DNA of 64,000 nucleotides from Streptomyces sp. TLI_235. Lineage in GTDB: Bacteria; Actinomycetota; Actinomycetes; Streptomycetales; Streptomycetaceae. Shown here piece by piece: positions 17,348 to 26,299 of this stretch. Below the pieces are notes generated by a model that searched no databases, was not told the DNA's origin, and saw only the letters and a program-made list of their open reading frames with translations. The position numbers and the translations under genes are program-made. Within the stretch, counting starts at the first letter, position 1, and the number at the start of each line of letters is the position of its first letter. The stretch lies in the NCBI GenBank assembly GCA_002300355.1, contig NSGV01000002.1, forward strand, positions 1,054,001 to 1,118,000, read 5' to 3'.

Positions 17348-18993
17348 TGGCCGCTCCGGCGGTCGCGGCGGCCCGCCCGGCGGTGGCCGCGCTGGCCCGG
17401 CGGGTGCCCTGGCCGTCCACTGTGGCGGGCGCGCTGGTGATCGGCTACGTGACGCTGTTCGTGCTGGCCATGGTGCACACCGGGTACGACACCTGGGGGG
17501 CGCTGCTGGTGCTGCCCGCGCTGATGGCGATCGGCACGCCGATCCTGGCGCGGGTGGCCGCCGCCAACCCGGAGAAGGACGTCTTCCGGCTGCTGATGCT
17601 GGCGATGGCACTGAAGCTGCTGTGCGCCTTCCCCCGGTACCTGATGGCCTTCGTGCTGTACGGCGGCGCGGCGGACGCCAAGATGTACCACCAGCGGGGC
17701 AGCGAGCTGGCGCTGTTCCTGGACACGCACAGCCCGCTCTCCGGGACCTTCCACTACGACCTGGGGATGAAGGTCGCGGGCACCGGCTTCATCATCATCG
17801 TCACCGGCGTGGTCTACGCGATCACCGGCCCGTCGCTGGTCGGCGGGTTCCTGGTGTTCTCCTGGCTCGGTTTCTGGGGCCTGCTGCTGTTCTGGCGGGC
17901 CCTGCAGATCGCCTTCCCGGAGGCGGACTCGCGGCGGTACGCGAAGCTGGTGTTCTTCCTGCCCTCGCTGCTGTTCTGGCCGTCCAGCATCGGCAAGGAC
18001 GCCTGGATGATGTTCTGCCTGGGCCTGACCACCTACGGGGTGGCACGGCTGCTGGACCGCCGGTTCGGCGCGTTCCTCTGCATCGCGCTGGGCTCGCTGG
18101 GCACCGCGATGGTCCGCCCGCACGTCACCGTGCTGGCCGGCGCGGGCCTGACGGTGGCGTACGTGCTGCGCCGCCGGCCGCAGCAGGTCAGCGCGCTGGG
18201 GCCGCTGCGGACCATCCTCACCGTGGTGGTGCTCGGCGTGATGGTGATGCTGATGCTGCAGCAGGTGTCGACCTTCTTCGGCACGAACGGCACCGGCGGG
18301 GACAGCGTCAACCAGGTGCTGTCGGAGACCTCGCGGCGCACCTCGCAGGGCGGGTCGGTGATCAACCAGGCGGCGGACGACGAGTCGCCGCAGTTCAGCC
18401 TGAATCCGGCGGGGCTGCCGGTGGCGGTGGTCAGCGTGCTGTTCCGGCCGTTCCCCTTCGAGGCGTCGAACGTCCAGAACCTGGTGCAGTCGGTGGAGTG
18501 CTTCGCGCTGCTGGTGGTGTTCATCCGCAGCTGGCCGCGGCTGAGCCGGGTGCCGCGGTGGTTCCTGCGGCGCTCGTACATCGCCTTCGCGATCGTCTAC
18601 ACCCTGCTGTTCTGCTGGGCCTTCTCGACCATCAACAACATGGGCATCCTGTCGCGCGAGCGCGTGCAGGTACTGCCGCTGGCGCTGGTGCTGCTCGCCG
18701 TGCCGCGGCCCGACGGGGACCGGCCGAAGGCGCGGACGCACTCGCGGCCGCCGCTGTGGCGGGTCCAGCCCGGGCAGTGGGGCGGCCGGCCCGAACCGCC
18801 GCCCGGCACCGCGGCGCTGCCCGGAACCACGCCACAGGACCACCCGGCGCACCACCCACCGGACCATCTTGCGAACGACCCGGCGGACCGCCCGGGGCCG
18901 CGCACCGCCGCGGTGCCCGGCACCGCGCACAGATCCGGTACCGCGCACAGATCCGGCACCGACTCGACCCAGGGGGGATCGACCCGACCATGA
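17347..18993 (+). CDS. Polytopic membrane protein, candidate polysaccharide polymerase (Wzy-like)
   Basis: A 548-residue integral membrane protein with roughly ten hydrophobic segments between 25 and 450 and a large hydrophilic loop near 305-365. The last 110 residues are Pro/His/Arg-rich and predicted disordered, with an AHRSGT direct repeat (GTAHRSGTAHRSGTD). Its position between glycosyltransferase/GNAT and aminotransferase genes and its topology suggest a Wzy-type polymerase; sequence alone does not prove it. The ATG at 17347 overlaps the GNAT stop, and its stop overlaps the aminotransferase start (ATGA). Confidence 0.7.
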   Translation: MAAPAVAAARPAVAALARRVPWPSTVAGALVIGYVTLFVLAMVHTGYDTWGALLVLPALMAIGTPILARVAAANPEKDVFRLLMLAMALKLLCAFPRYLMAFVLYGGAADAKMYHQRGSELALFLDTHSPLSGTFHYDLGMKVAGTGFIIIVTGVVYAITGPSLVGGFLVFSWLGFWGLLLFWRALQIAFPEADSRRYAKLVFFLPSLLFWPSSIGKDAWMMFCLGLTTYGVARLLDRRFGAFLCIALGSLGTAMVRPHVTVLAGAGLTVAYVLRRRPQQVSALGPLRTILTVVVLGVMVMLMLQQVSTFFGTNGTGGDSVNQVLSETSRRTSQGGSVINQAADDESPQFSLNPAGLPVAVVSVLFRPFPFEASNVQNLVQSVECFALLVVFIRSWPRLSRVPRWFLRRSYIAFAIVYTLLFCWAFSTINNMGILSRERVQVLPLALVLLAVPRPDGDRPKARTHSRPPLWRVQPGQWGGRPEPPPGTAALPGTTPQDHPAHHPPDHLANDPADRPGPRTAAVPGTAHRSGTAHRSGTDSTQGGSTRP

Positions 18994-20189
18994 CGACCAC
19001 CGATCTCGACACGCCCGCCGCGCTCGGCGGCACCCCGGCCTTTCCCGACGGACTGCCGCTGACCCGGGTCCGGGTGCCGCAGAGCGAGGAGGCGCTCGCC
19101 CGGATCGCCGCCGTGCTGGAGAGCGGGCAGCTCACCAACGGCCGGACGGTCGCCGAACTCGAGGAGCGCGCCGCCGACCTGCTCGCGGTGCCGCACGTAG
19201 TGGCGGTCTCCAACTGCACGGCCGGCCTGATGCTGGTGCTGCAGGCGGCCGGGGTGGGCGGCGGGCGGCCGGTGCTCATGCCCGGCTTCACCTTCTCCGC
19301 CACCGCGCACGCCGCGCACTGGGCCGGCGGCACCCCGCTGTTCGCCGAGGCCCGCGAGCGGGACATCACCCTGGACCCGGAGGACGCCGAGGCCCGGCTC
19401 AAGGCCGCCGACCGGCCGGCCGCGCTGATGGCCACCCATGTCTACGGCACGCCCTGCCAGGTGGAGCGGCTGCAGCAGGTCGCGGACGCCGCCGGCGTGC
19501 CGCTGGTGTACGACGCCGCGCACGGCTTCGGCAGCGCCCGCGGCGGGGTGCCGATCGGCGGGTTCGGTCTCGCCGAGGTGTTCTCGATGAGCCCGACCAA
19601 GGTCGCGGTGGCCGGCGAGGGCGGCCTGGTCGCCACCCGGGACGCCGCGCTCGCCGCGACCCTGCGCACCGCCCGCGACTACGGCAACCCGGGCGACTAC
19701 GACACGCTCTTCCCGGGCCTGAACGCGCGGATGAGCGAGCTGCACGCGGCGGTGGGCCTGGCCTCGCTGTCCGGCCTGCCGGAGCGGGTGGCGCACCGCG
19801 GCGCGCTGGTCGCCGCGTTCGCCGCGGTGGTGGCCGGGCTGCCGGGCCTGCGGCTCGCCCTGCCGGAGCCTGGCGACACCTCGACCTTCAAGGACCTGAC
19901 GCTGATCGTGGACGAGGAGGCGTTCGGCCTCTCCGCGGCGGAGCTCGGCCGGGCGCTGAAGGCCGAGGGCGTCGACACCCGGCGGTACTTCTTCCCGCCG
20001 GTGCAGCGCCAGCGGGCCTACGCGCACCTGGGGCAGGCCGAGGCGCTGCCGCTGACCGACCGGCTGGCGGACTCGGTGCTGACCGTGCCGCTCTGGTCGC
20101 ACATGGACGCGGCGGCGGTGCGCCGGGTGGCCGGGGCCGTGGTCAAGGTGCAGCCGCACGCCGAGCGGCTGCGGGCCGCCGGGATCTGA
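18990..20189 (+). CDS. DegT/DnrJ/EryC1/StrS family sugar aminotransferase
   Basis: A 399-residue PLP enzyme. Visible are VSNCTAGLMLVLQA near the cofactor phosphate site, a VYDAAHGFGS strand with the aspartate that contacts the pyridine nitrogen, and the Schiff-base lysine Lys204 in SPTKVAVAGEGG. Such enzymes transaminate keto-sugar nucleotides. A strong AGGGGGGA site lies before the ATG at 18990, which is coupled to the previous gene by ATGA. It is last in the operon and followed by a hairpin at 20294. It suggests that the polymer contains an amino sugar or that an amino acceptor is made. Confidence 0.88.
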   Translation: MTTTDLDTPAALGGTPAFPDGLPLTRVRVPQSEEALARIAAVLESGQLTNGRTVAELEERAADLLAVPHVVAVSNCTAGLMLVLQAAGVGGGRPVLMPGFTFSATAHAAHWAGGTPLFAEARERDITLDPEDAEARLKAADRPAALMATHVYGTPCQVERLQQVADAAGVPLVYDAAHGFGSARGGVPIGGFGLAEVFSMSPTKVAVAGEGGLVATRDAALAATLRTARDYGNPGDYDTLFPGLNARMSELHAAVGLASLSGLPERVAHRGALVAAFAAVVAGLPGLRLALPEPGDTSTFKDLTLIVDEEAFGLSAAELGRALKAEGVDTRRYFFPPVQRQRAYAHLGQAEALPLTDRLADSVLTVPLWSHMDAAAVRRVAGAVVKVQPHAERLRAAGI

Positions 20190-20293
20190 GGACCGGTCGG
20201 GTGCCGCGGCGGTCCGGTGGGCCCGCTGCGGTACGACGACTGGGCAGAACGGGTGACGGCGGTTGGACCGGGGCGTCCCGGCCTCGGCAGGAT

Positions 20294-20321
20294 GGCCGGC
20301 GGGCCCGAAGGGCCCGGCCGG
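20294..20321 (+). terminator. GC-rich hairpin after the polysaccharide operon
   Basis: GGCCGGCGGGCCC at 20294-20306 pairs with GGGCCCGGCCGG at 20310-20321 (one bulge, GAA loop). It lies 105 bp after the aminotransferase stop and 43 bp before mscL, so it can end the polysaccharide transcript. There is no T run. Confidence 0.5.
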
Positions 20322-20363
20322 GCCGGGCGGGCGCGGCCTGACGCGTGTTCGAGGAGTCACCCG

Positions 20364-20807
20364 GTGGTCAAGGGATTCCGCAGCTTCCTGCTGCGCGGCA
20401 ACGTCGTCGACCTGGCGGTCGGCATCGTCATCGGAGCGGCCTTCACCGCCGTGGTGACGGGGTTCGTGACGGCGTTCCTGACCCCGCTGATCGGCATCGC
20501 CAGCGGTGCGGCCGGCGACTTCAGCAAGGAGGCCTTCACCGTCGCGGGCACGGTCTTCCCGTACGGGGCGTTCCTGAACGCGCTGATCAGCTTCGTGCTG
20601 ATCGCCGCGGTCATCTACTTCGCCGTGGTGGTGCCGGTCGGGCGCCTGCAGGCGCGGTTCGAGCCGCGCAGGAACGTGCCGGTGGCGAAGACCGAGTGCC
20701 CGGACTGCCTGAGCACCGTCCCGGCCGCGGCCGTCCGCTGCGCGCACTGCACCTCGGAGCTGGCCGGCCGTCCGGGCTTCCCTGCGCAGAGCGTACACGT
20801 GGGCTGA
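20364..20807 (+). CDS. mscL: Large-conductance mechanosensitive channel with C-terminal zinc-ribbon-like tail
   Basis: A 147-residue MscL. The N-terminal amphipathic GFRSFLLRGNVVDLAVGIVI leads into the pore helix TM1, with TM2 at about 70-92 and a periplasm-facing loop between. The tail carries Cys112, Cys115, Cys126 and Cys129 in CPDC...CAHC spacing, a possible metal-binding knuckle that E. coli MscL lacks. It releases solutes on hypo-osmotic shock. The GTG at 20364 has a GAGGAG site 7 nt upstream. It is a single gene with its own hairpin terminator. Confidence 0.92.
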   Translation: MVKGFRSFLLRGNVVDLAVGIVIGAAFTAVVTGFVTAFLTPLIGIASGAAGDFSKEAFTVAGTVFPYGAFLNALISFVLIAAVIYFAVVVPVGRLQARFEPRRNVPVAKTECPDCLSTVPAAAVRCAHCTSELAGRPGFPAQSVHVG

Positions 20808-20861
20808 CCGGCGGTTTTCCCCGGGTGGGTCCGGTTCGCCGCCCGGCGGTCCGGGCTCACC

Positions 20862-20885
20862 GGCGCGCGGTTCGCACCGCGCGCC
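20862..20885 (+). terminator. Perfect 10-bp hairpin after mscL
   Basis: GGCGCGCGGT (20862-20871), TCGC loop and ACCGCGCGCC (20876-20885) form a perfect stem 54 nt after the mscL stop. It is consistent with a T-tract-less terminator. Confidence 0.6.
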
Positions 20886-21102
20886 CTCCGGTTCGGGTGG
20901 CGCAGGGTCCGACGGACCGACGTCGGCGGTTCGCCCGGCGTTCGACCTGCGGCCAGCGGGGTCGGGTGGCTTGAACTGGCCGACGATATGTCGGATATGC
21001 ACACTTTCGAGCGTTTCGATCGAGCGAAGACTGTGTGAACGGTCGAAATCCCACCTCTTCCACTCTCCTCAGCAGGCACATTGTGGGCTTACGGTATGCC
21101 CC

Positions 21103-21735
21103 ATGACCTCGCCCCGCTCCTACGACGGAGTCGGCTACCCCTCTCCGTCCTTTTCCTCCGGCACGCCCATCTACGACAGCCTTGTCGCAGAGCGTGGCGT
21201 CCCGCAGATCGCGCCCATCAACGTGCCGGCGGCCCTGCCCCCGGCCACCTACGGCTCGAGCTACGGCTACAGCAACGGCTACAGCACCGGGTTCGACACC
21301 CCGGCGAGCAGCCTGCCCGCGCTCCCGCCGGCCCGCCTCGCCCTGGGCCCCGGCCCCAGCAGCGGCCCCGCCACCTCGTACATCCCGACGCAGAGCGCGC
21401 CGTCGATGTACGCGGCGGCCCCGCAGCCGGCCGTCCCCGGGTACGGCAGCCCGCAGCCGTACCTCCCCCCTCAGCGCCCGCAGGCGCCGGCCATGCCCTC
21501 TCCCCAGGGCTACCAGGCCGGCCAGAGCTTCGGCGGCCAGAACTCCTTCGCCTCGGCGCCGACCGGCATGACCGGCCAGCAGTTCGGCGCGCAGGGCTTC
21601 GGCCAGGGCCAGCAGCAGAGCTTCGCCGACCAGAGCTTCGGCGGCAACCAGCTGCGCCCGGCGGCCCCGGTCGCCCCGGTCCGCCCCGTCCAGCAGCAGT
21701 ACCCCGGCGCCGCGTACTACCCGCAGGCCGGCTGA
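21103..21735 (+). CDS. Pro/Gln/Ser-rich low-complexity protein (DUF6643-like)
   Basis: A 210-residue protein without signal peptide or hydrophobic segment. Its N-terminus (SYDGVGYPSPSFSSGTPIYD) resembles the conserved DUF6643 family of streptomycetes. From residue 45 it is dominated by Pro, Ser, Tyr, Gly and Gln, with repeated GYS/GYG and QSFGGQ/QSFGGN motifs, so it is probably intrinsically disordered. The ATG at 21103 is preceded by an unusually AT-rich region (20985-21100), likely its promoter. Function unknown; abundance or phase-separation behaviour is not shown by sequence. Confidence 0.75.
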   Translation: MTSPRSYDGVGYPSPSFSSGTPIYDSLVAERGVPQIAPINVPAALPPATYGSSYGYSNGYSTGFDTPASSLPALPPARLALGPGPSSGPATSYIPTQSAPSMYAAAPQPAVPGYGSPQPYLPPQRPQAPAMPSPQGYQAGQSFGGQNSFASAPTGMTGQQFGAQGFGQGQQQSFADQSFGGNQLRPAAPVAPVRPVQQQYPGAAYYPQAG

Positions 21736-21899
21736 CCGAAGCCGCACCACCCCGGCGAACGAGGGCGCCGGGCGGAGCAGGGCACGAGGTCTTCCTCCTC
21801 CGGGGCCGTCCGGGCCCGCCGTACCAGGCGGACCGGGCGGCCCCCTCGCATTCCCGGCCGCGGCACCGGAGCACCGCCGCCGACTGGCAGGATGGGGGC

Positions 21900-22793
21900 A
21901 TGCCGCAGCTGACCGCCCTCCACGTCTATCCCGTCAAGTCGACCTATCGGCTGAGCCCGGCAAGTGCCGGGGTGGAGCCGTGGGGCCTCGCCGGGGACCG
22001 CCGCTGGATGATCGCCGACCCGACCGGCCGGGCGGTGACCCAGCGCGACATCCCGGCGGTCGGCCAGTACCGCGCCGTGCCGCACCCCGACGGCTCACTG
22101 ACCGTCACCGACCCGGCGGGCGCGAGCATCGAGATCCCGGCGCCGAGCGCCGCGGCCGGCGACCCGGCCGCGCAGGCCGACGTCTGGGGCACGTTCTTCC
22201 CCGCCGTGGAGGCCGCCAAGGAGGTGCAGATCTGGTTCGCCCAACGCCTCGGCGACGTCCGGCTGCTGCACCTGGACACCCCGGCGACCAGCCGGCAGAT
22301 CGACCTCGACCACAGCAGCCCCGGCGAGACCACCAGCATGGCCGACGGCTACCCGCTGCTGGTCGCCACCACCGCCTCGCTGGCCGCGCTCAACCGGCAC
22401 CTCGCCGAGGACCACCCGGCGGGCGACCGGCGGGCCGAGCCGCTGCCGATGGAGCGCTTCCGTCCCAACCTGGTGGTCTCCGGCACCGAGCCGTGGGCCG
22501 AGGACGGCTGGCGCCGGATCCGGGTCGGCGGGGTGGTCTTCCGGGTCGCCAAGCCCTGCGGGCGCTGCGTGGTGACCACCACCGACCAGGAGACCGGCGA
22601 GCGCCGCGGCCCCGAGCCGCTGCGCGCGCTCGGCCGGCACCGCCGGTTCGGCAAGCAGCTGGTCTTCGGTCAGAACCTCGTGCCGGAGCGCCCCGCGGGC
22701 GTCACCGGCGACCTGCTGGGCACCCTGCGGGTCGGCGACGAGGTCACCGTCCTGGAGGAGGCCCCGCGCCCCCGGCCGGACGCCCGCGGCTGA
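21900..22793 (+). CDS. MOSC domain-containing protein
   Basis: A 297-residue protein with an N-terminal MOSC_N beta-barrel (begins LTALHVYPVKST, residues 4-15; GLAGDRRWMI follows) and a C-terminal MOSC domain that includes the conserved cysteine segment AKPCGRCVVTTTD and the FGQNL end motif. MOSC proteins carry a molybdenum cofactor, and the YcbX/mARC group reduces N-hydroxylated compounds; that is the likeliest role. The ATG at 21900 sits after an AGGATGGGGG site. Single gene. Confidence 0.87.
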   Translation: MPQLTALHVYPVKSTYRLSPASAGVEPWGLAGDRRWMIADPTGRAVTQRDIPAVGQYRAVPHPDGSLTVTDPAGASIEIPAPSAAAGDPAAQADVWGTFFPAVEAAKEVQIWFAQRLGDVRLLHLDTPATSRQIDLDHSSPGETTSMADGYPLLVATTASLAALNRHLAEDHPAGDRRAEPLPMERFRPNLVVSGTEPWAEDGWRRIRVGGVVFRVAKPCGRCVVTTTDQETGERRGPEPLRALGRHRRFGKQLVFGQNLVPERPAGVTGDLLGTLRVGDEVTVLEEAPRPRPDARG

Positions 22794-22901
22794 CCGGCAC
22801 CGCGCCGCCGCCCGCTCGTTGTAGTGCGCGGACGGCCCCCGTACCGCGGCGGGGCGCCCCCTCGGGCGGCCGACCATCGCAGGGCTTCGACGAAGGTGGG
22901 G

Positions 22902-25358
22902 ATGACAGACCGCATGGCAGAGCAGAGGGTCCGGGTCACGCAGGACAGCGGGTCCCGCTGGCGGCGCCGCGCCGGCGAGTACGACACGCTCCACGAGGCC
23001 CTGGCGGCCGCCGAGCCGGGCGACACCGTGACCGTGCGGCCCGGCACCTTCCGCGAGGCGGTGCTGCTCGACAAACCGGTCACCGTCCTCGCCGCCGGAG
23101 GCCCCGGCAGCGTCCGGATCAGCCCGCCCGCCGGGGTGCCGCTGACACTCACGGCCGCCGCCTCGGTACAGGGTCTCGTGATCGAGGGCTCCGACCGCTC
23201 GCTGCCCGCCGTCCTGGTCACCGCGGACGGCGCCCGGCTCACCGACTGCCGGATCGACACCCAGGCCGCCGCCGGCGTCGAACTCGCCGACGGCGCCTCG
23301 GCGGTGCTCCGCTCCTGCACCGTCGCCAACCCCGCCGGGCTCGGGGTGCGGCTGCGCCCCGGCGCCCGGGCCGGGCTGCAGGAGTGCGAGATCTCCGCGG
23401 CCGGGCAGGCCGGGATCGCGGTGCTCGGCGGGGCCGCCGCGGTGCTGGACCGCTGCCGGGTGCACCACACCGGCGGCGCCGGGCTGCTGCTCACCGGCGC
23501 CGGCAGCGGCGCCGAACTGACCGGCTGCGAGATCTACGAGATCCGCGGCAGCGGGGTACAGGCCGAGGACGGCGCGGTCGGCCGGCTCACCGACTGCACC
23601 GTGCACCGGGTCACCGGCAACGGGCTCACCCTGGACACCGGGGCCGAGCTGCTGCTGACCGGCTGCCGCATCCACGAGCTGCCGGAGAACGCCGCCGACC
23701 TGCGCGGCGGGGCCCGGCTGCGGCTGGATCGCTGCACCCTGCACGGCTTCGGCCGCGGCGCGCTCTCGGTCTGGGACGCCGCCACCGAGGTGGAGGCCGC
23801 GGGCAGCGAGATCCACTCCGCGGAGGGCGACTACCCGGCGCTCTGGGTCAGCGACGGCGCCCGCCTGTCGCTCACCGACTGCTCGCTGCACGACCTGCCG
23901 GACGCCCTGTTCGTGCTGGACCGCGACTCCCGGGCGAGCGCCGCCGACTGCTCGTTCAGCCGGATCCGCTCCTCCGCGGTCTCGGTGAGCGGTGGCGCCA
24001 CCGCCGACCTGGCGGACTGCCGGATCCAGGAGGCCGGCACCGGGCTGTGGTTCCGCGACCACGGCAGCGGCGGCCTGCTCACCGGCTGCGAGATCGCCGA
24101 CGTCGCCACCGGGGTGATAGTCGCCAAGGGCGCCGACCCGGTGCTGCGCGAGTGCTCGGTGCGCGGCGCGGGCGACGCCGGGGTGTACGTCTCGGCGCAG
24201 GGCCGCGGCACCTTCGAGGACTTCCGGGTCTCGCACGGCCGCGGTTTCGGCTTCCACGTCATCGACGGCTGCCGCACCGTGCTCACCCGCTGCCGGGCCG
24301 AGCAGAACGGCCGGGCGGGCTTCGAGTTCTCCGAGGCCGGCCCGGTCACCGAGGGCTGTGTGTCGGACGACGTGCCGCCGCCGCCCGCCCTGCCGGCGCC
24401 GCGGGCGGCACTGCCCCCGGCCCCGCTGCTGCTGCCCGCACCGCTGCGCCCGCTCGCCCCTCCGGGCGGGCCGACCCTGCTGCCCGCGACGGCCCGGCTC
24501 ACCAGCGCCGGGCCCGCCCCGATGGCGTCCGCGATCGCGCCGATCCCGGACTGCCGCCCGGCCGACGAGGCGCTCGGCGACCTCGACGCCCTGGTCGGGC
24601 TGGCCACCGTGAAGCAGGAGGTGCGCACCCTGATCGACCTGATCACGGTGGGCCGGCGGCGCCGGCAGGCCGGGCTGAAGGCGCCCTCGCTCCGCCGCCA
24701 CCTGGTCTTCACCGGCGCCCCCGGCACCGGCAAGACCACGGTCGCCCGGCTGTACGGCGAGATCCTGGCCGCGCTCGGTGTGCTGCAGCGCGGCCACCTG
24801 GTCGAGGTGGCCCGGGTCGACCTGGTCGGCGAGCACATCGGCTCGACCGCGATCCGCACCGCGGCCGCCTTCGACCGGGCCCGCGGCGGGGTGCTGTTCA
24901 TCGACGAGGCGTACGCGCTGGCGCCGGAGGACGGCGGCCGGGACTTCGGCCGGGAGGCGATCGACACCCTGGTGAAGCTGATGGAGGACCACCGGGACGA
25001 GGTGGTGGTGATCGTGGCCGGGTACACCGCCGAGATGGAGCGCTTCCTCGCCGCGAACCCCGGGATCTCCTCGCGCTTCTCCCGGACGGTGACCTTCCCC
25101 GACTACGACGCCGAGGAGCTGCTGCAGATCGCCCGGGCCCAGTGCGCCGAGCACGAGTACGCGCTCGCCGAGGCGACCGAGAAGGCGCTGCGGGAGCACT
25201 TCGCCGGTCTAGAGCGCGGGCCCGCCTTCGGCAACGGGCGGGCGGCCCGGCAGGTGTTCGAGACGATGGTGGAGCGGCACGCGATGCGGGTCGCCCAGCT
25301 CGCCGACCCGTCCACCGAGGAGCTGCAGCTGCTCGTGCCCGCCGACCTGCCCGGCTGA
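22902..25358 (+). CDS. Right-handed beta-helix repeat protein fused to a CbbX/EccA-type AAA+ ATPase
   Basis: An 818-residue two-part protein. Residues about 20-480 contain many short repeats with recurring LTDC or LTGC steps followed by glycine-rich turns (as in ARLTDCRID and AELTGCEIYEI), a right-handed parallel beta-helix pattern. An Ala/Pro linker (about 485-535) leads to an AAA+ domain with Walker A GAPGTGKTT (lysine near 611), Walker B VLFIDEAYAL (near 665) and sensor/arginine region ISSRFSRTV. The ATPase half is closest in look to CbxX/CfqX and EccA families. There is no signal peptide. The ATG at 22902 follows GAAGGTGGGG. The partner or substrate remodelled is unknown. Confidence 0.82.
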   Translation: MTDRMAEQRVRVTQDSGSRWRRRAGEYDTLHEALAAAEPGDTVTVRPGTFREAVLLDKPVTVLAAGGPGSVRISPPAGVPLTLTAAASVQGLVIEGSDRSLPAVLVTADGARLTDCRIDTQAAAGVELADGASAVLRSCTVANPAGLGVRLRPGARAGLQECEISAAGQAGIAVLGGAAAVLDRCRVHHTGGAGLLLTGAGSGAELTGCEIYEIRGSGVQAEDGAVGRLTDCTVHRVTGNGLTLDTGAELLLTGCRIHELPENAADLRGGARLRLDRCTLHGFGRGALSVWDAATEVEAAGSEIHSAEGDYPALWVSDGARLSLTDCSLHDLPDALFVLDRDSRASAADCSFSRIRSSAVSVSGGATADLADCRIQEAGTGLWFRDHGSGGLLTGCEIADVATGVIVAKGADPVLRECSVRGAGDAGVYVSAQGRGTFEDFRVSHGRGFGFHVIDGCRTVLTRCRAEQNGRAGFEFSEAGPVTEGCVSDDVPPPPALPAPRAALPPAPLLLPAPLRPLAPPGGPTLLPATARLTSAGPAPMASAIAPIPDCRPADEALGDLDALVGLATVKQEVRTLIDLITVGRRRRQAGLKAPSLRRHLVFTGAPGTGKTTVARLYGEILAALGVLQRGHLVEVARVDLVGEHIGSTAIRTAAAFDRARGGVLFIDEAYALAPEDGGRDFGREAIDTLVKLMEDHRDEVVVIVAGYTAEMERFLAANPGISSRFSRTVTFPDYDAEELLQIARAQCAEHEYALAEATEKALREHFAGLERGPAFGNGRAARQVFETMVERHAMRVAQLADPSTEELQLLVPADLPG

Positions 25359-25446
25359 CTCCGCGGGCCCGCGCCCGCAGCGGGGGCCGCGGGGGGCCGG
25401 GGACGTGTGAGGATGGGGCCGGAGCCGACCGTTGGAGGGAACCGTG

Positions 25447-26238
25447 ATGGACAACGCCCAGCTGCTCGCCGAACAGCGCCGCGCGCTGATCCTGGACGAG
25501 GTGCGGCGGCGCGGCGGCGTCCGGGTCAACGAGCTGACCCGCCAGTTGAACGTCTCCGACATGACGATCCGTCGGGACCTCGACGCGCTGGCCCGCGCGG
25601 GTGCGGTGGAGAAGGTGCACGGCGGGGCGGTGCCGGCCGGGTCGGCCCGCACCCACGAGCCGGGGTTCGAGGCGAAGTCCGCGCTGGAGCTGTCCGCCAA
25701 GGAGCAGATCGCCCGGGCGGCGGCCCGGCTGGTCGCCCCCGGCGCGGCGATCGCGCTCTCCGGCGGCACCACGACCTTCGCGCTGGCCCGCGAGCTGACC
25801 GGGATCGAGCGGCTGACGGTGGTGACCAACTCGGTTCGGGTCTCGGACGTCTTCGAGCAGGCGCACCGGGCGGGCGGTCCGGCGGCGACGGTGGTGCTGA
25901 CCGGCGGGGTGCGGACGCCCTCGGACGCCCTGGTCGGGCCGGTGGCGGACCGGGCGATCCGCTCGCTCCGCTACGACCTGCTCTTCCTCGGCACCCACGG
26001 GGTCTCACCGGAGGCCGGGCTCTCCACGCCGAACCTGGCGGAGGCGGAGACCAACCGGGCGCTGGTGGCCTCGGCCCGGCGGACGGTCCTGGTGGCCGAC
26101 CACACCAAGTGGGGCACGGTGGGGCTGTCCACCTTCGCGGAGCTGGGCGACGTCGACACCTGGGTCACGGACGCGGGGCTGCCGGCCGAGGCCGTCGAGG
26201 CGGCCCGCGGATGGATCGACGAGATCGTCCTCGCCTGA
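25447..26238 (+). CDS. DeoR/GlpR family transcriptional regulator
   Basis: A 263-residue regulator. The N-terminal winged helix-turn-helix reads VNELTRQLNVSDMTIRRDLDAL. The sugar-phosphate-binding C-terminal domain has ALSGGTTTFALARE, the NSVRVSDV segment and an ADHTKWG end motif. It typically represses a carbohydrate operon and is released by a sugar phosphate. It is the nearest regulator to the glucarate operon, convergent to it, so control of that operon is possible but unproven. The ATG at 25447 has GGAGG 8 nt upstream; an in-frame ATG at 25432 lacks one. Confidence 0.9.
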   Translation: MDNAQLLAEQRRALILDEVRRRGGVRVNELTRQLNVSDMTIRRDLDALARAGAVEKVHGGAVPAGSARTHEPGFEAKSALELSAKEQIARAAARLVAPGAAIALSGGTTTFALARELTGIERLTVVTNSVRVSDVFEQAHRAGGPAATVVLTGGVRTPSDALVGPVADRAIRSLRYDLLFLGTHGVSPEAGLSTPNLAEAETNRALVASARRTVLVADHTKWGTVGLSTFAELGDVDTWVTDAGLPAEAVEAARGWIDEIVLA

Positions 26239-26279
26239 ACCTCCGCTGCCCGAACCTCCGCTGCCCGAACCTCCGCTGA
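26237..26279. repeat. Tandem 15-bp repeat
   Basis: The unit GAACCTCCGCTGCCC occurs at 26237-26251 and 26252-26266, with a partial third copy at 26267-26279. It begins at the DeoR stop codon and lies in the convergent gap to the glucarate operon. It looks like a local slippage expansion. Confidence 0.85.
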
Positions 26280-26299
26280 CGGATTATCTGCTGACGGGC

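Noticed and set aside
20217..20363. An upstream start for mscL
   Set aside because: The extra N-terminus would be Gly/Arg/Pro-rich, whereas GTG 20364 has GAGGAG at 7 nt and gives the normal MscL N-terminus.
24358..24612. Short plus-strand frame inside the beta-helix/AAA gene
   Set aside because: Arg-rich shadow of the linker-coding sequence in another frame.
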